A stretch of 64,000 nt of DNA from Ottelia alismoides (lineage: Eukaryota > Streptophyta > Magnoliopsida > Alismatales > Hydrocharitaceae), in the NCBI GenBank assembly GCA_037367405.1, contig JAZKJV010003259.1:372001-436000 (forward strand), given 5' to 3'. Under the pieces are notes generated by a model. The model ran no database searches and was not told where the DNA came from. It saw nothing but the letters and a program-made list of their open reading frames with translations. A program made the translations under genes and the position numbers. How positions within the stretch are numbered: the first letter of the stretch is position 1; the number at the start of each line of letters is the position of its first letter. Shown here piece after piece: positions 34,088-46,512 of the stretch.

Positions 34088-34213
34088 CTCGGAAGATGGT
34101 CGGGTTTGGTTGGATCTCCGCCGGCAGTGGAACCTCTTCTCTTCGGGGTTTGGTTGGGAGAGGTTCTGCTCGAGGAGGGAGATGAGCTGCGGGTTGACGA
34201 GATGTCGCCATGA

Positions 34214-34221
34214 TTTATATA
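34214..34221 (-). promoter_or_regulatory. TATA box of the DUF2828 gene
   Basis: TATATAAA on the minus strand, about 127 bases upstream of the preferred ATG at 34087. This predicts transcription starting near 34185 and a 5' UTR of roughly 100 bases. It is the main reason for rejecting the upstream in-frame start at 34255. Confidence 0.6.
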
Positions 34222-34540
34222 GGACTTGGTAGCGATATAGTTTCTTGCATGGCAAGGAGTTTGGGTTTTTTTTAATCTTTTTGGCTTTTATTTTAAGTTT
34301 TTTTTATTTTTTTACTGTGGAAACCGCCCTTGATTTTTTTTTGTTTGGGGAGCACGTTTCCGGTACAAGGATTTCTTCTTTTTTTGCATTTTTTTATTGG
34401 GTGAATTACATAAAAGAAGTCAAAGTTTGGAGTAAATATTTAAAACGATCCTCATACAATAAATCCTGGGATTTATAATTTAGATTTTAATATTATAATA
34501 GTTTATAATGTTTATTGGCACTATGCAATTTAATATGGGA
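34222..34540. other. Upstream spacer of the DUF2828 gene
   Basis: T-rich promoter-proximal DNA (34260-34410) and AT-rich spacer. No gene or element was recognised. Confidence 0.4.
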
Positions 34541-35420
34541 TTTGTAATTACCCTAGGAACCATCGATAATGACGAATTACATCCTGAATAACCGTTCCGT
34601 TTTACATCCATAATCTTCTGTTAGTTTAGTTCATTAACTCAACCAGATGGTTGAGTTAATCTAACCAATTTGTGATCTAACGATTGAGATTAATCAAAAA
34701 GAAAAGAAAAGAAAGGAAGGAGATCAGAGGAGGAGGTGGGTTCGATCCTGGAGCAGGCGGCGGGCAGCATCGGGGTGGGCGAGCGGAGGTGCGCGGGGGC
34801 CTAGGGCTTGCAGGGGTAGTCAAGGGCTTGCCCGGGGGGTTGGAGTTTCCGGGAGAGCGGTAGGGGCCTGGGTTCCGCCTGATGCTTGCAGGGCACAGGT
34901 GCGCATAGGCGGGGGGAGGGGAAGCTGGAGCTTGCAGGGGGTGGGGGCAGCTTCGCTCAGGCTTCCAGGGCAAAGGCGCACGCGGGTGGGAGGGCACACC
35001 CGGGCGGGGTGGAGGGGAGCTTGCGAGGGTAGGAGGGGGCTCCGTTTGATGCTTCCAAGGCAAAGGCACGCGCGGGTGATTAATCACCTGGGCCAGCCTG
35101 GCTTGAGGTGGGCAGCACCTCCTGCCTTCCGCAAGCGGCTTCCTCGCCTCCACCCCGGCTCTGTGCCCGACCGCGCATATGGCATCTCCCTTTGTCGTGG
35201 TGATGCCTCGACCTGTAGCTCTGGCTACTATAACGAGATGGCATGATTTGTAAATAAGACTGAGCATTAGGGGTAATTTTGTCTTTTTCGAATGGAAATC
35301 GTCAAATAACGACCATGTCAAATGGAAAATAACACAGGGTTATGTCATTTAAGAGTTAAGGATTATTCGAGGTTACTCGTGTAATTATAAATTATCGAAG
35401 GTTCCTGAGGTAATTACAAA
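34541..35420. mobile_element. Mutator-like element with long inverted ends and GC-rich cargo
   Basis: The ends are long imperfect inverted repeats: TTTGTAATTACCCTAGGAACC at 34541 faces GGTTCCTGAGGTAATTACAAA ending 35420, and similarity continues about 80 bases inward (…gttatgtcatttaagagttaa). The interior 34680-35240 is strongly GC-rich. It contains near-repeats (gcttccagggcaaaggcgc / gcttccaaggcaaaggcac) and a Pro-rich minus-strand frame of 214 codons (34677-35321) without a known domain. The outline is that of a Pack-MULE or MULE-MITE. The 9-bp duplication was not found. Confidence 0.55.
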
Positions 35421-36141
35421 ACTACTCAAAATTATGAGTGTAAAATATCTCATTTTATATTTTGATAAATAGATCTTGTTGCTTTCGCTGTTGATAAGTA
35501 GTGCTTGTTTTATTGCTATTATTGTAACTCACATGACATTCTTGAATAAAAAACAATAATAGAAAAAAGAGTAAATTATATAAAAGTCCATGAATTATAT
35601 ACTAGATTTCAATGTCATACCCAACTTTAAATTGCAATAATGTGATACCTGGTCTCCAATATTTATCTCAACGTTATTTTGAGCTGATGTGATTTAATGT
35701 AAAAAAGATAAAACGATCAACTAGTCATTAAGAGAATCTTTCAGATCGAAACTTGCATTATCACTTTTCAGAGTTCATTTACAATAATTAAAATCAGGTG
35801 TATAGTTTAAAAACTTTTTGAAATTTACTTTAAAAAATAGTGATACCGCAATGATCCATATTTTAAAATTATGTTTATACAATCCTGGTATGGGAGGTTC
35901 TGTACGGCTTAATCTCCTCTCTTTTCAATTTCCAAAATTTTAAAATTATGTTTATACAATCTTGGTATCTTATCCTTACTAGGTTCAACAACATGAACGA
36001 GCTATATTCTGAAACTTTCCTGCACCACAAGTTCCGCACCTTCGACGCAATTGCTTCAACACCATTCTAGCCTCTACTCTATTGATTTGATTTAACCTTC
36101 ATTCGTTGTACATTGCTAGTGTGTATGTATCAATATCATCG

Positions 36142-36179
<38 letters not shown>

Positions 36180-36526
36180 TTTATTATTCTTTTTCTATTG
36201 ATCTAATGATAGAAGTATGGTGTATAATAATTAATTCATGATTGTAATTACTCAACATATTTGAAAGTTGCGGATTAAACTTGATTATGGAAATGATAAT
36301 GAATGTCGGGCGAGTAGGGATGCAAATGGTAAGGATACAACCATATTTGTTCCTCCACGGTATTTTTTTATAAAGATTTTATATCTATATCTGTTTTAAA
36401 TTAGATATGGATAAGGATATCCCCTTGATATCCAAAAATATTTGTATTTGTATCATAATATCCATTTTCCTATATATATGTATGTATAATTGTAAATTTA
36501 TTTTTAACCATAGGTAACATAATTTT
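35421..36526. other. AT-rich spacer with TA microsatellite
   Basis: No gene. 'ccaaaattttaaaattatgtttatacaatc' -like phrases repeat at 35860-35885 and 35933-35962. An uninterrupted TA microsatellite runs about 36144-36176. Confidence 0.6.
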
Positions 36527-36776
36527 AGGGTCTATCACTTGCAGCCTTCATAGATTTTGCCATATCAGTTATGCTCTTTTCTTTTTGTATTGTCAATTCT
36601 TGCACTATATTTTTATGAAATTCACAGTTTTGTCCTTCCATCAAGTAAATTAGGAGTATAACTGATATTACAAAATGGTAGAAATGTGGATTTTGTGAGA
36701 ATACATGAGCATAACTGATATTATAAAAAAAAGACAACTAATAATGCAAAATCTAAAGGGCTGTAGGTGATAAAAT
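36527..36776. mobile_element. Mutator-type foldback MITE, degenerate copy
   Basis: Inverted-repeat element of the same family as 60607-60869. It shares 'atatcagttatgct', 'aattcacagttttgtccttcc' and 'aggagtataactgatattacaaaa'. Ends are GGGTCTATCACTTGC and GCTGTAGGTGATAAAA. Arms are more diverged and no clean duplication remains. Confidence 0.6.
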
Positions 36777-39301
36777 TTCTTAATTTTATACATTCTTTCA
36801 CCATATTTGGGAGAGCTATTATAATATAAGTGCATGTAGTATATTTACGCCATATTTATTCCCATTAATTCTTGTTTATTTAAGGTAATATAGAGTATCC
36901 GTGTGATATCGGTACCCGTTTTAGATCCGTATCCATTTTTAAGGACTTGATAATATGTTCCCGTACTCGTCAATATATGCATCGCATAATCCAAGTTTTA
37001 TTTCAACGAAGTAAATTTATTGATAATTTTATTACTCAAGTTTTCTTTTATATAATTCAAAATATTATGATATGTTCAAAAAATATTTAATATTTTTAAA
37101 GATGATATCATATGAAGTGAAACTAATGCTTGCATCTAAATAAAAATCTCTCTCTACACACACATAATCTTCCTATTCTACTTGATCTCTCCAACCCAAC
37201 AATCCTGACTTCGTCCTTTAAATGATCTAAAGTGATATTATCTGTCACCAATGGAAAGAATCCGGGAGAAATTCATCGATGATAAGTGATCACAAAGACG
37301 TACGATAATTTTACGATGTTCAACAGTCACAGATAGACCTTCAATGCACTATATATCGCATGCAGTCTCTAATGATATGTTGCGTGAGAATCAAGGACTC
37401 GAATATTTAGTAGAATGAAGGAAGAAGAGCTCGGCTCCGTCCTAATCAAGGGAGGCTCTTTCTTATGATTTTAATCTAAAGTCGATGATGTAATTTTAGT
37501 AGATACCATGTGGGCGTTGATGTAACGTACAATGCTTAGGTTTTCGGTCCGTTATCGAGGAAAATTGACTCTGACAATTTGTTGGATTTGGACCCAATGG
37601 ATCCGTTGACAACCACTCAAAATGCTTAAGTCCAAGTTGTTAAGTAGTAATCCTCGCCACTTATAAATCGCTCTCACTTTGTGAGTTTTAGATGTGAGAC
37701 TATCTCCGAGAGTATATGAGTTACAATCTCCCTCGCATATATTCGCAACGTCCTTGTTACGACATGGCACATCACTTATTTCAAGTGATAGTGGTGGATA
37801 CACGCTTCTAGTAGCTATTTCCTCATATCTCTTTGTAGGAAATGTTCCATCTCTCGGGTAGCCCTTTCCACTATCATAGGGAAATTGGTTCTGATAATAT
37901 TTGTAATGTCATAGGGTTAGATACCCAGTCTGTTATCAAACTGGCCTTGACAACGTGTTGGATTCGGGCCTAAATGGACAACCACCTAAAATGCTTAAGC
38001 TCAAGTTATCGAGTAGTATTCCCCACCACTTATAACCCACTTTTAGACTTTGTGAGTTTTAGATGTAGGATTATCTCTCGAGATATGTGCATTACAGTTG
38101 ATATCTTGAAGATCTTTTTTAAAAGGTGTTTGGTGTTGATGATTGTTAGTTCATGTGGAGAGCTTTTGTAGTTACCCGTCCCGATTGATTACAATTCTTG
38201 TTGCACATCTACGATTTCTCAATTCCCAAGGCTGTTATATAATCAATAGTTAATTAAAGAGATGACACGAGTTATTTGGGCATTTAATCATCCGTGGCTA
38301 ATGGTCTAGATGTATGTATTTGCTCAATTGATTAGAGAGATGAATGGTTCCATGATGTGCTAAACAAATACATAGTTGACGTGAATAGGAGATTGGACTG
38401 CCGATTCCTTAGCAACCTCTGAGAAGATGTACTTCTTGAAGTCAGTCCCGAACATGTGATCGCAGAGGAACCTCTCTTTCGCAAAGAGGGTCCTCATGGC
38501 TGAGCTAGAACCGTCTGATCTTCCTTCGTGCATCCCTCTCGGGCCGTTTCACAAGGAAGAGAGAAAATTGGAGAAAGTAGTTGGATTGGCCACACGTGCC
38601 ATGATCTCACCCTCGTCGGACCTCAATCGTGCCCACCACGTCGCAGGAGCAGCAGAACATGAGGAGGAGGGGTGCGTTGATGAACGAAGCTCTAGGCAAC
38701 ATGGGGGGAGGGGATCCGAGCTCTGGGCAATGCTCGGAGAGGAGGAGCTAGAGATCGGACAGCGGAAGGAGGGATAGGTTGAGGGAGGTGGAGTGGAAGA
38801 GAATAACATCTTTTGTAAGCCATATTTAACCTTTTGAGACTTAATAGCACCAACGATTCCTTAAGTTTGTTGGTTAACAGTTGATTTTTAGCCATAAAAT
38901 TATGATTAGAAGAATTTAGAGTGCTGAAATAGGTGTAATTTCCATTGCCAAATCAACAAAATGGATAGTATTGTAAATATATCTTTAACATGAAGAATTG
39001 CGAGGTGAAAAAGGTAAACTATGGTTAGAGTAGGACCTATACATAAATTAAACCTAATTTTTGAAATAATTATTAGGTCGACGGATGATATGGAACCACC
39101 ATTTGGAATGGATCTAATCCATTTAATTTTACCCCCAAAAAAATCTCTAGTTCGACTTCGTTTTCGACTTCCTTTCCCGTTGTCCTCCGTCGCTGACCGG
39201 CTTCTCGGCCGGAGACCACCAGCGCCATATCGTTATCAATGAGCGGTAGCAATCCCCATGTCTTCTTGCTGTGATACATCTGCGTCCTATTCTTGCGGGG
39301 C
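36777..39301. repeat. Spacer with a diverged direct repeat and a GC-rich block
   Basis: Two copies of an about 170-bp segment at 37555-37730 and 37930-38100 share 'tggattyggrcc-aatgga', 'aaaatgcttaag-tcaagtt' and 'actttgtgagttttagatgt'. They look like LTR or TRIM fragments. 38470-38810 is a GC-rich block without a recognisable domain. 39090-39300 is the likely 5' UTR/promoter of the PPR gene; no clear TATA box was seen. Confidence 0.5.
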
Positions 39302-41542
39302 ATGTCTGTACTGCCATCCTCATCCTATGCCTCCCTTCTCAAGCTTTGCACGAGGTCTGAGAACCAGGAACTGCCCAAGAAGCTCCACTGCGTCCTCACC
39401 AAGACCCTCCTGCTCTCCCAAACCGCTCTCGCCAACAATCTCGTCTCCGCCTATGCAAGAACCGGCAGCCTCACATATGCCCGCAAGGTGTTCGATGGAA
39501 TTCCCCATCCGAACACCTACTCATGGAACGCCCTTCTTGCTGCCTACTCCAAATCCCGTTGCATCTCTGAGATGGAAGAGATCTTCAAGACGATGCCGGT
39601 CCGCGATATCGTCTCCTGGAATTGTTTCATATCGGGATATGTGGCTTATGGATCCATGGAGAAGCATGCAGTTGAGGCCTTTGCAAGCATGTTGAGAGAA
39701 GGGTGTGTTTGTCCCAATAGCATCACGCTGTCGACGATGCTGGTGTTGTCGTCCTCCAAATCGTATATGGGCTTGGGTCGTCAAGTTCACTCTCATGTGA
39801 TAAAGCTTGGTTTCGATCCTTACGTATTTGTTGGCAGCCCATTGTTGGATATGTACTCGAAAGCGGGGTGTATAAGGGATGCGAGATTGGTTTTTGATGG
39901 TATGAAGAAGAAGAACGTCGTTGTGTTCAATACGATGATCACCGGATTCATGTGTTGTGGCATGGTGGTGGACTCGAAAAGGCTGTTTACATCGATGCAG
40001 GAAAGAGATTATATCTCATGGACTGCGATGCTCGCGGGTCTTGTGCAAAATGGACGGGCTGAGGAAGCAGTTGATTTTTTTAGAGAAATGAGGCTGAAAG
40101 GGGTTGGAATCGATCAGTATGCATTTGGAAGTGTTCTGACTGCTTGTGGAAGCCTTTCTTCTTTGCAACAAGGGCGGCAGATCCACTCTTACGCAATCAG
40201 GACACATTTTACGGGCAATGTCTTCGTAGGCAGTGCTCTTGTTGACATGTACTCGAAATGTCAAAGCATGAGATACGCGGAAGCCGTCTTTCGACGAATG
40301 GAGTACAAGAATATTGTGTCATGGACAGCTCTAATCGTGGGCTATGGTCAGAACGAACTATTTGAGGAGGCTGTGAGAGTTTTCTATGAAATGCAGAATA
40401 GTGGACTCCAGGCAGATGATTTTACCCTTGCGAGTGTAATAAGCTCTTGCGCTAATTTAGCGATATTAGAGGAAGGTAAGCAGTTCCACTGTCAAGCTTT
40501 AGTATCAGGATTGATTCCATTTATCACCGTGTCCAATGCATTGGTTTCATTGTATGGTAAGTGCGGCAATATTGACGATTCACGACGTTTATTCAACGAG
40601 ATGCAATTGAAGGATCAAGTTTCGTGGACAGCATTGGTTTCTGGATACGCTCAGTTTGGAAGGGTCAATGAGACGATAGATTTATTCGAGAAGATGCTTC
40701 TTCATGGCTTGAAACCTGATGGCGTGATGTTTATCGCAGTTTTATCAGCTTGTAGCAGAGCGGGCTTGGTGGAGAAAGGTTCCAAGTACTACAATTCTAT
40801 GGTCAAAGACCATGCCATCACTCCTTCTATGGATCACTACACATGTATGATTGATCTGTATGGCCGGGCAGGTAGATTACAAGAAGCACAAAGTTTTATA
40901 GTTGGGATGCCTTGTCATCCAGATGCTATTGGATGGGTAACGTTGCTAAGCTCATGCAAGGTTTATGGCAACCTAGAGATTGGGAAATGGGCAGCAAAAG
41001 CACTACATGAGCTTGATCCACAGAATCCTGCTAGTTATGTCTTGCTTTCGAGCATATATGCCGCAAAAGGCAAATGGGACGATGTGGCTTTATTGAGAAA
41101 AGGAATGCGAGACATGCAGGTGAGGAAAGAACCTGGTTGTAGCTGGATCAAGTACAAGAATAAAGTTCACGTATTTTCAGCTGACGATCAATTGAGGAGT
41201 CCTTATATGGATCAGATATATGATAAACTAGAGGAACTAAATGATAAGATGGTGGAGGCTGGTTACACGCCTGAATTGAGTAATGTCTTTCATAATGTAA
41301 TTGAACATGAGAAGATAGCGATGCTTAACCACCACAGTGAGCGACTTGCAATCGCATTTGGATTGATTTTTATCCCACATCCTTTGCTCATAAGAGTCAT
41401 GAAGAATCTAAGAGTTTGCAGTGATTGCCACAATGCAACAAAATACATATCTAAGATAGTCGGGCGAGAAATCCTGGTGAGAGATGCTGTCCGGTTTCAT
41501 TTATTCAAGGATGGTACTTGTTCTTGTGGAGATTTTTGGTGA
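39302..41542 (+). CDS. DYW-class pentatricopeptide repeat protein, At1g68930-like
   Basis: A single-exon protein of 746 residues starting MSVLPSSSYASLLKLC (the first ATG of the frame). From end to end it matches my recollection of Arabidopsis At1g68930 (PCMP-H22), a PLS-type PPR protein. Repeats run from about residue 15 to 560, with classic phrases such as SWNALLAAYSKS, VGSALVDMYSKC and VSWTALVSGYAQFGR. E/E+ motifs follow (about 565-650; GCSWIK), then a DYW deaminase domain with HSERLAIAFGL (zinc ligand and catalytic Glu) and CSDCHNATK. It ends CSCGDFW, a normal DYW variant. Such proteins act in mitochondria or plastids, where they bind specific transcripts and edit C to U. The target is unknown. 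No lesion was seen. Confidence 0.95.
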   Translation: MSVLPSSSYASLLKLCTRSENQELPKKLHCVLTKTLLLSQTALANNLVSAYARTGSLTYARKVFDGIPHPNTYSWNALLAAYSKSRCISEMEEIFKTMPVRDIVSWNCFISGYVAYGSMEKHAVEAFASMLREGCVCPNSITLSTMLVLSSSKSYMGLGRQVHSHVIKLGFDPYVFVGSPLLDMYSKAGCIRDARLVFDGMKKKNVVVFNTMITGFMCCGMVVDSKRLFTSMQERDYISWTAMLAGLVQNGRAEEAVDFFREMRLKGVGIDQYAFGSVLTACGSLSSLQQGRQIHSYAIRTHFTGNVFVGSALVDMYSKCQSMRYAEAVFRRMEYKNIVSWTALIVGYGQNELFEEAVRVFYEMQNSGLQADDFTLASVISSCANLAILEEGKQFHCQALVSGLIPFITVSNALVSLYGKCGNIDDSRRLFNEMQLKDQVSWTALVSGYAQFGRVNETIDLFEKMLLHGLKPDGVMFIAVLSACSRAGLVEKGSKYYNSMVKDHAITPSMDHYTCMIDLYGRAGRLQEAQSFIVGMPCHPDAIGWVTLLSSCKVYGNLEIGKWAAKALHELDPQNPASYVLLSSIYAAKGKWDDVALLRKGMRDMQVRKEPGCSWIKYKNKVHVFSADDQLRSPYMDQIYDKLEELNDKMVEAGYTPELSNVFHNVIEHEKIAMLNHHSERLAIAFGLIFIPHPLLIRVMKNLRVCSDCHNATKYISKIVGREILVRDAVRFHLFKDGTCSCGDFW

Positions 41543-43489
41543 TTATCTATTTTCCTCAAGTAGGAGCGACATGGAAAGAAAATTTTACCTTACTTCGCAT
41601 GGTTGAGTTCAACTTCGATAATTGTGTTTCACCTATTCTTCCAGAATATTATACATCTTATGACTAACAAAGTTGGATGAAGCCTTGCAATTAAAGAGGA
41701 GAGAATGCATTGTATGGAAAGTGTGAAGATCATGTGTGATTGTTGATATCAAGTGTAATTATCACCTCTGTGGTAAGTCATCTGATATAGTTAACAGGAT
41801 AGGTATTTTAGAAAGATGATCATTCTTTACGAGGATCTTTTTAATTGTCACTGATCTTATAAGGGATAGAGTTAAACATCATAATTAATACTAAAAAGAT
41901 TGCATTTTAGATAGGAATTTTTTGATGTGGCCATGAAACAACTGTTTTATTGACACCGAAATTGTTATCTCATCTGCAATATTGTCGCTTATGGGATTTA
42001 TTTTCTTGCAATCTTCTATGGTCGGGATTTTCTTTATATATTGTTGAAGGCAATTCCATGGGAATTCGGTTGGAATTTGTTACTAGATTGGGGTAAACAT
42101 GCGTGGAGAATGAACCCGCTTTTTAAGTGTGAGCAATAGTGGAAGACGCGTGCGAGATGTAGCAGAGCAAAGTCAGATCGAAGAGAAAGGGCGTCAAATA
42201 GAGAATTTCATGAAATATGTGTACAATCTTGCCTATCCCTGAAGCCTTGACACGTAGTCCCTTGCGAACATGTAGATAAGCCACTTTGGATTTTGCCAAA
42301 AGGCCCCTTTTTGAAAAGATGCCGCCGGTCTTATGGCTTGCTTCAGGCAGGGTATACTATCAATGAAAGTGAACCTCGAACCCGCACCACAGGAAACCTT
42401 GTGTGAGGGTGGGGAGTGAAAAGTCAATCTCAGGATCAAGCTAAGCTGGTCTTTTTCTTGAAAGCAATCACCAAGCTCTAATATAAACTAACAAGTCAGG
42501 ACTTTGGAAGTAGAGGTACCCTAGAATGGTGGGAGATCAACTATGGTTGTCTTTGTTAGCAGAAGTTATTTTAGTTTCACCACTATTGTCAAGGTATGGA
42601 AGAAAAATAATACTATTTGACAACAGTATTCGTCATGAATGTCTGGTCAGTTTTAAATCATAATTAGTTAGATGGCGGATGAGTAAAGTTATCCCCCTTA
42701 CAACTCCAAACCAAAAACTTCACCGCGGAAGGAGTCACCATCATAGTCATGAACTGGAAATCTCACAGCATATTCGCAAACTTGGGGAGGGCAGGATGGC
42801 AAGGACATGATCCCACAGCATATATGCAATTTGAAGTATCATTGGATTAAACACAGGTGGCTAACATTTTAACAAAGTGAGACATGTAAGATGCAAAAGA
42901 GGATGTGATTCCCAAGGATCATGCGGCATATAAATAACATCAAACAAATTGAAGTGTGTATGCTAGTATGGCGCTTTATACATACATTTGCAAACACCAA
43001 ATTGCATCAAGGATACATAGAAACTATGTTTTCACCTCTATACCAGGGGAAGAGACAAGCAATACCACACCATAACTGTTCGCTGCGAGATAAGAAACAA
43101 GGAATACTGTGTAGGGTACCCTAGAAAAGGATGGGTTTGGTTAAACCACAATCATCTGTTGAATGAGAGATAACGAACCAGGGACAGGTCCCCGCTTATC
43201 ACGCAACCAGACCAAAGAGTGCTTCGCAGTAAAGTGGTCAAATTATACAGTAAGATCAACTAGAAATACTGGAGGCAAATATAGCCGGGTCAACAAACCA
43301 AACTCTCCAAAAGAATGAACTTCAGGTACAGTAGCATATGTCAATATGGAGCAGCAGACACGTTAAGCGTGACTGGCTCCTGGATCTACATCGACCATAA
43401 GCTACAACTAAATTGGAAAACCATTACAATTTCACAACGGCCAACCCAATGCCAGATGCCAAATGCATGCTTCATTCATCCAGTCATAC
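41543..43489. other. Spacer between PPR and KH genes
   Basis: 3' flanks of two convergent genes. No coding frame was recognised. Sequence near 43100-43489 is the probable 3' UTR of the KH gene. I see no element ends between 41800 and 43000. Confidence 0.5.
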
Positions 43490-46400
43490 CTAGTATCCGT
43501 AATTACTTCCATAACCAGCATAGCCGCCTGCGGGAGGTGGTCCTGTGTTCTGCGGAGGTGCTGACATGTACATATTGTTGCTGTGATTTGGGTAGGAACT
43601 ATAGCCTTGGTCCATGGGGGGTGGGGGTGCAGCGTTCTGTGGGGGAGCTGCTGCTTCTGCCATGAAATTCTGAAACATATGCAAGGAGGTCGCATCAGTG
43701 CGAATTGACATTCTACAGCAATAAAACAAGCCAGCAACGAAACTACATGCAGAATTTGGTAAAACTATAACCAGGGGTCTGTTGAGTATGTATCAAGGGA
43801 GGGCCATGGGCCCACCATGATTCTTAGATTTAACTTGCATAATAGCTTAAGTTTTTAATATGACCCCTCCTTAAATGTAAATCTAGCTCTTTAAAAAAAT
43901 ATAAAGAACAGTGTGCTTACAATATTGTGGATCAAGGTTCAAGTCCCCCATACCTATATTTCACCTTCTTTAATAAAATTTAATCAAAACACTTTTAAAA
44001 TATTAAAATTATAGGTATAATTTGATATAAAATGGGATTCAAGCTCATTTATCTCACCATCATTTCTAGCACTCTATATAAATGAAATTAATTTTGTTGT
44101 TTCGCTCCAAAAATGAAAAAAAATGATTTAAAATTTCATTTTTTAAATCAAGGAGACGAATTTGAATAAGTTTAAATTATTGGATTTATAAAAATTTAAA
44201 AATCACCACCGAAAGTAACATAATATATTCGAACATCCAAACTTACTAATAAATTTAAGTACGATTTAAATTTCAAGTTTTTATCATAATTGGAAAAATA
44301 TCATTTGAAAATTGAACTCTATATAAAAATCACTTGAAAATACAATATATTTTCATTTTTCGAGCATACATGATAGCAATAAACTTGGCCCTTGATAAAT
44401 TCCAAGTTCCATTCCTGACTATAACATGTCTAACATATTCAAGAAGTCATATAACAGATTCACGACATTTAATTAAGTGGACCTTGGAAATATTAAAAAG
44501 CACCCTAAAATTAACCAAGTTTTTGTAAAGTATATTACCTGTATCAACTGCTGTGCAGTTTGAACCTGTGTGGCACTGCCATTGATCTCAACGGTCATCT
44601 CCCCTGGGATACCCCTTGACTCTTGTATAGTTATGGTAGCTCCGCTAGCACGCCGAATATAGCTAATGCTTGCACCACCCGACCCAATTACAGCATCAGC
44701 ATACGAAAGAGGAATTTGCATATGTTGTGTCACCTGCACCGGCATATTTACACCTGAGATCACCATCGCAACAAGTCCAAAACCAACAAAAAAAAACACG
44801 AGTATTTCTTCACTTTATCCACAGGTGTAGCTGCGGTATGCAACCCATAAGGTAGGTCACAAAAGTACCTGGGATATAACAGCTTGTGGCTGTTGATTTG
44901 TTGAATGAGCCCCCATTGTTGGCGGTTCCCTTCCATAAGTAGATACACCATGGTGAGGCGGTTTTTCAACGGGAGGGATCTCTGGTGGACCAGGTGGTGG
45001 TGGATAGAAGGAATCATGAGGACATGGAGGCATGAACTGAGGGTTGACACCGTAACCACCTGGTGCATTTGGTGGTGGACCCTGAGGATGACCCCAAGGT
45101 TGTGGAACTTGTGGTGGCGGCATGTTACGTTCCATACGAGCATTGGTCATAGACATCTGCAGGACATGCAACAAAAGGTCCAACAAATAAAATCATGTTC
45201 TAATAATTCATTAAACATTTCTGGCAAAATAATTTAGCAGCTTAAAAAATCGCCAGAAACATACTTTCCTATACTCAAATACAACACTAAATTGTTGGCC
45301 AAGTTGCTCACATTCATTTCAAAAAGTGGAAGCACGCTTTTATCTACCAAAAATTTCCTTAACTGTCTCGCAATCAATTCCACAGCCTTATGCACTCCAG
45401 AAGGCTGTCCTTGTATCTCGACAACTCTGTCATCATGCAATGCTAGAATAGGCAATTCCTCTGCAGAAAATCTGATATCAGAATTATAAAAAAGAAATCC
45501 AGTCATTAAAACACAATAACATCTTTACAGAAAGAAAGCATTAATTGGATGGCAACAAAACAATATACCGATATACTTGATTAACCAATTTGCTCCTTGA
45601 AGTCCACAATAGTTTAAAAAAACAATGTGATGTGAACGGACTCTCTTTATCATCCTTGAAACTAAGAACGTCAAACATTAGGTAACCAAACATGGTTAGT
45701 TTCATTTCATAAAGAGAAACATCGGCATGACTAGAGACAGGGTTCGAAATATCGCGATATATCACTGATATATATGGGTAACGACATGGGATCGATATAT
45801 CGAGCGATATGGCGATGTATGACTCTGAAAAGGTCTTTTCTTAAGAAATGGTTGTCGATATGGGCCATATTTAGGCGATATATCAAGGATATATCACCGA
45901 AATATCATACCGACATGGGACTGATATAAAGTCCGATGTCGACATTTAAACCCTTGATCAGAGATAGTGAGATATTATAACCTATGACACTGTCGTATGC
46001 CAGAGTATTTTTTTCAGAACCATGACCATCACAGATTTGGGTAGACATTAAGTAGCACCTACGCTACCTATACCCACAACTTAAAGCAAAATACAGACAT
46101 CTTGGACAATGACACGTATTATAGCATATGTACTCCAGAAGTGTACATAAAACAAGACGATCTGGTCCAACACAACACAAAGAATAAATCTTTGAGACAC
46201 AAATATATGGTTAATTTGGCTACAAATTCGCATAGAAAACAATGGCAAAGAGCATAGATATATACCAACTATACGAACAGCGGAATTGGATGCCTCCTGA
46301 ATGGACTTGATAGTTGATCCCTGTTTACCAATCAAACTACCAGCCTGTGATGCTGCAACCAGAAGGCGTGTTTTAACGGCATTTCCATCATTTCCTGGAC

Positions 46401-46512
46401 CTTGCGACTGTTCGCCCTCCAAACCATCAATAGAACGCATGTGAATTCGAAGCAAGCCATCAATTGCTGGGGGAAGCATGTTATCCGGCTCCTCTTTCGC
46501 AGAAATAATAAC
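43490..46512 (-). CDS. FLK-like KH-domain RNA-binding protein, C-terminal part
   Basis: Five exons read right to left: 46512-46266, 45460-45312, 45156-44869, 44733-44539 and 43669-43490 (stop TAG at 43492-43490). All junctions are GT-AG and phase is kept throughout. The first exon starts VIISAKEEP, which in FLK-type proteins follows KH1, and carries KH2 with the GSLIGKQG loop. The second finishes KH2 (DDRVVEIQG … [10 protein letters not shown]). The third is a Pro-rich linker. The fourth is KH3 ([18 protein letters not shown] … SGATITIQE). The last is a Gly/Tyr/Pro tail ending [11 protein letters not shown] (FLOWERING LOCUS K) binds RNA in the nucleus and represses FLC in Arabidopsis; PEPPER is a related alternative identity. 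Exons for the N-terminus and KH1 were not found up to 64000. Confidence 0.85.
43745..44010. mobile_element. Transposon remnant in last KH intron
   Basis: Intron sequence with a transposon look: 'gggagggccatgggcccacc', then 'tatgacccctcctta-atgtaaatctagctc' and a 'ggttcaagtcccccat' phrase. Similar phrases are common in plant repeats. No ends or duplication were defined. Confidence 0.3.
45738..45956. mobile_element. hAT-like short element A4 (TATCGATA class) in a KH intron
   Basis: 219 bp. The left end CAGGGTTCGAAATATCG faces the right end CGACATTTAAACCCTTG. Flanks ACTAGAGA and ATCAGAGA agree at 6 of 8 bases. The interior is rich in CGATATATC words. It is located between the two exons that share KH2. 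Confidence 0.75.

Noticed and set aside
33492..34211. 239-codon Pro/Arg-rich minus-strand frame
   Set aside because: Shifted-frame shadow of the DUF2828 coding sequence.
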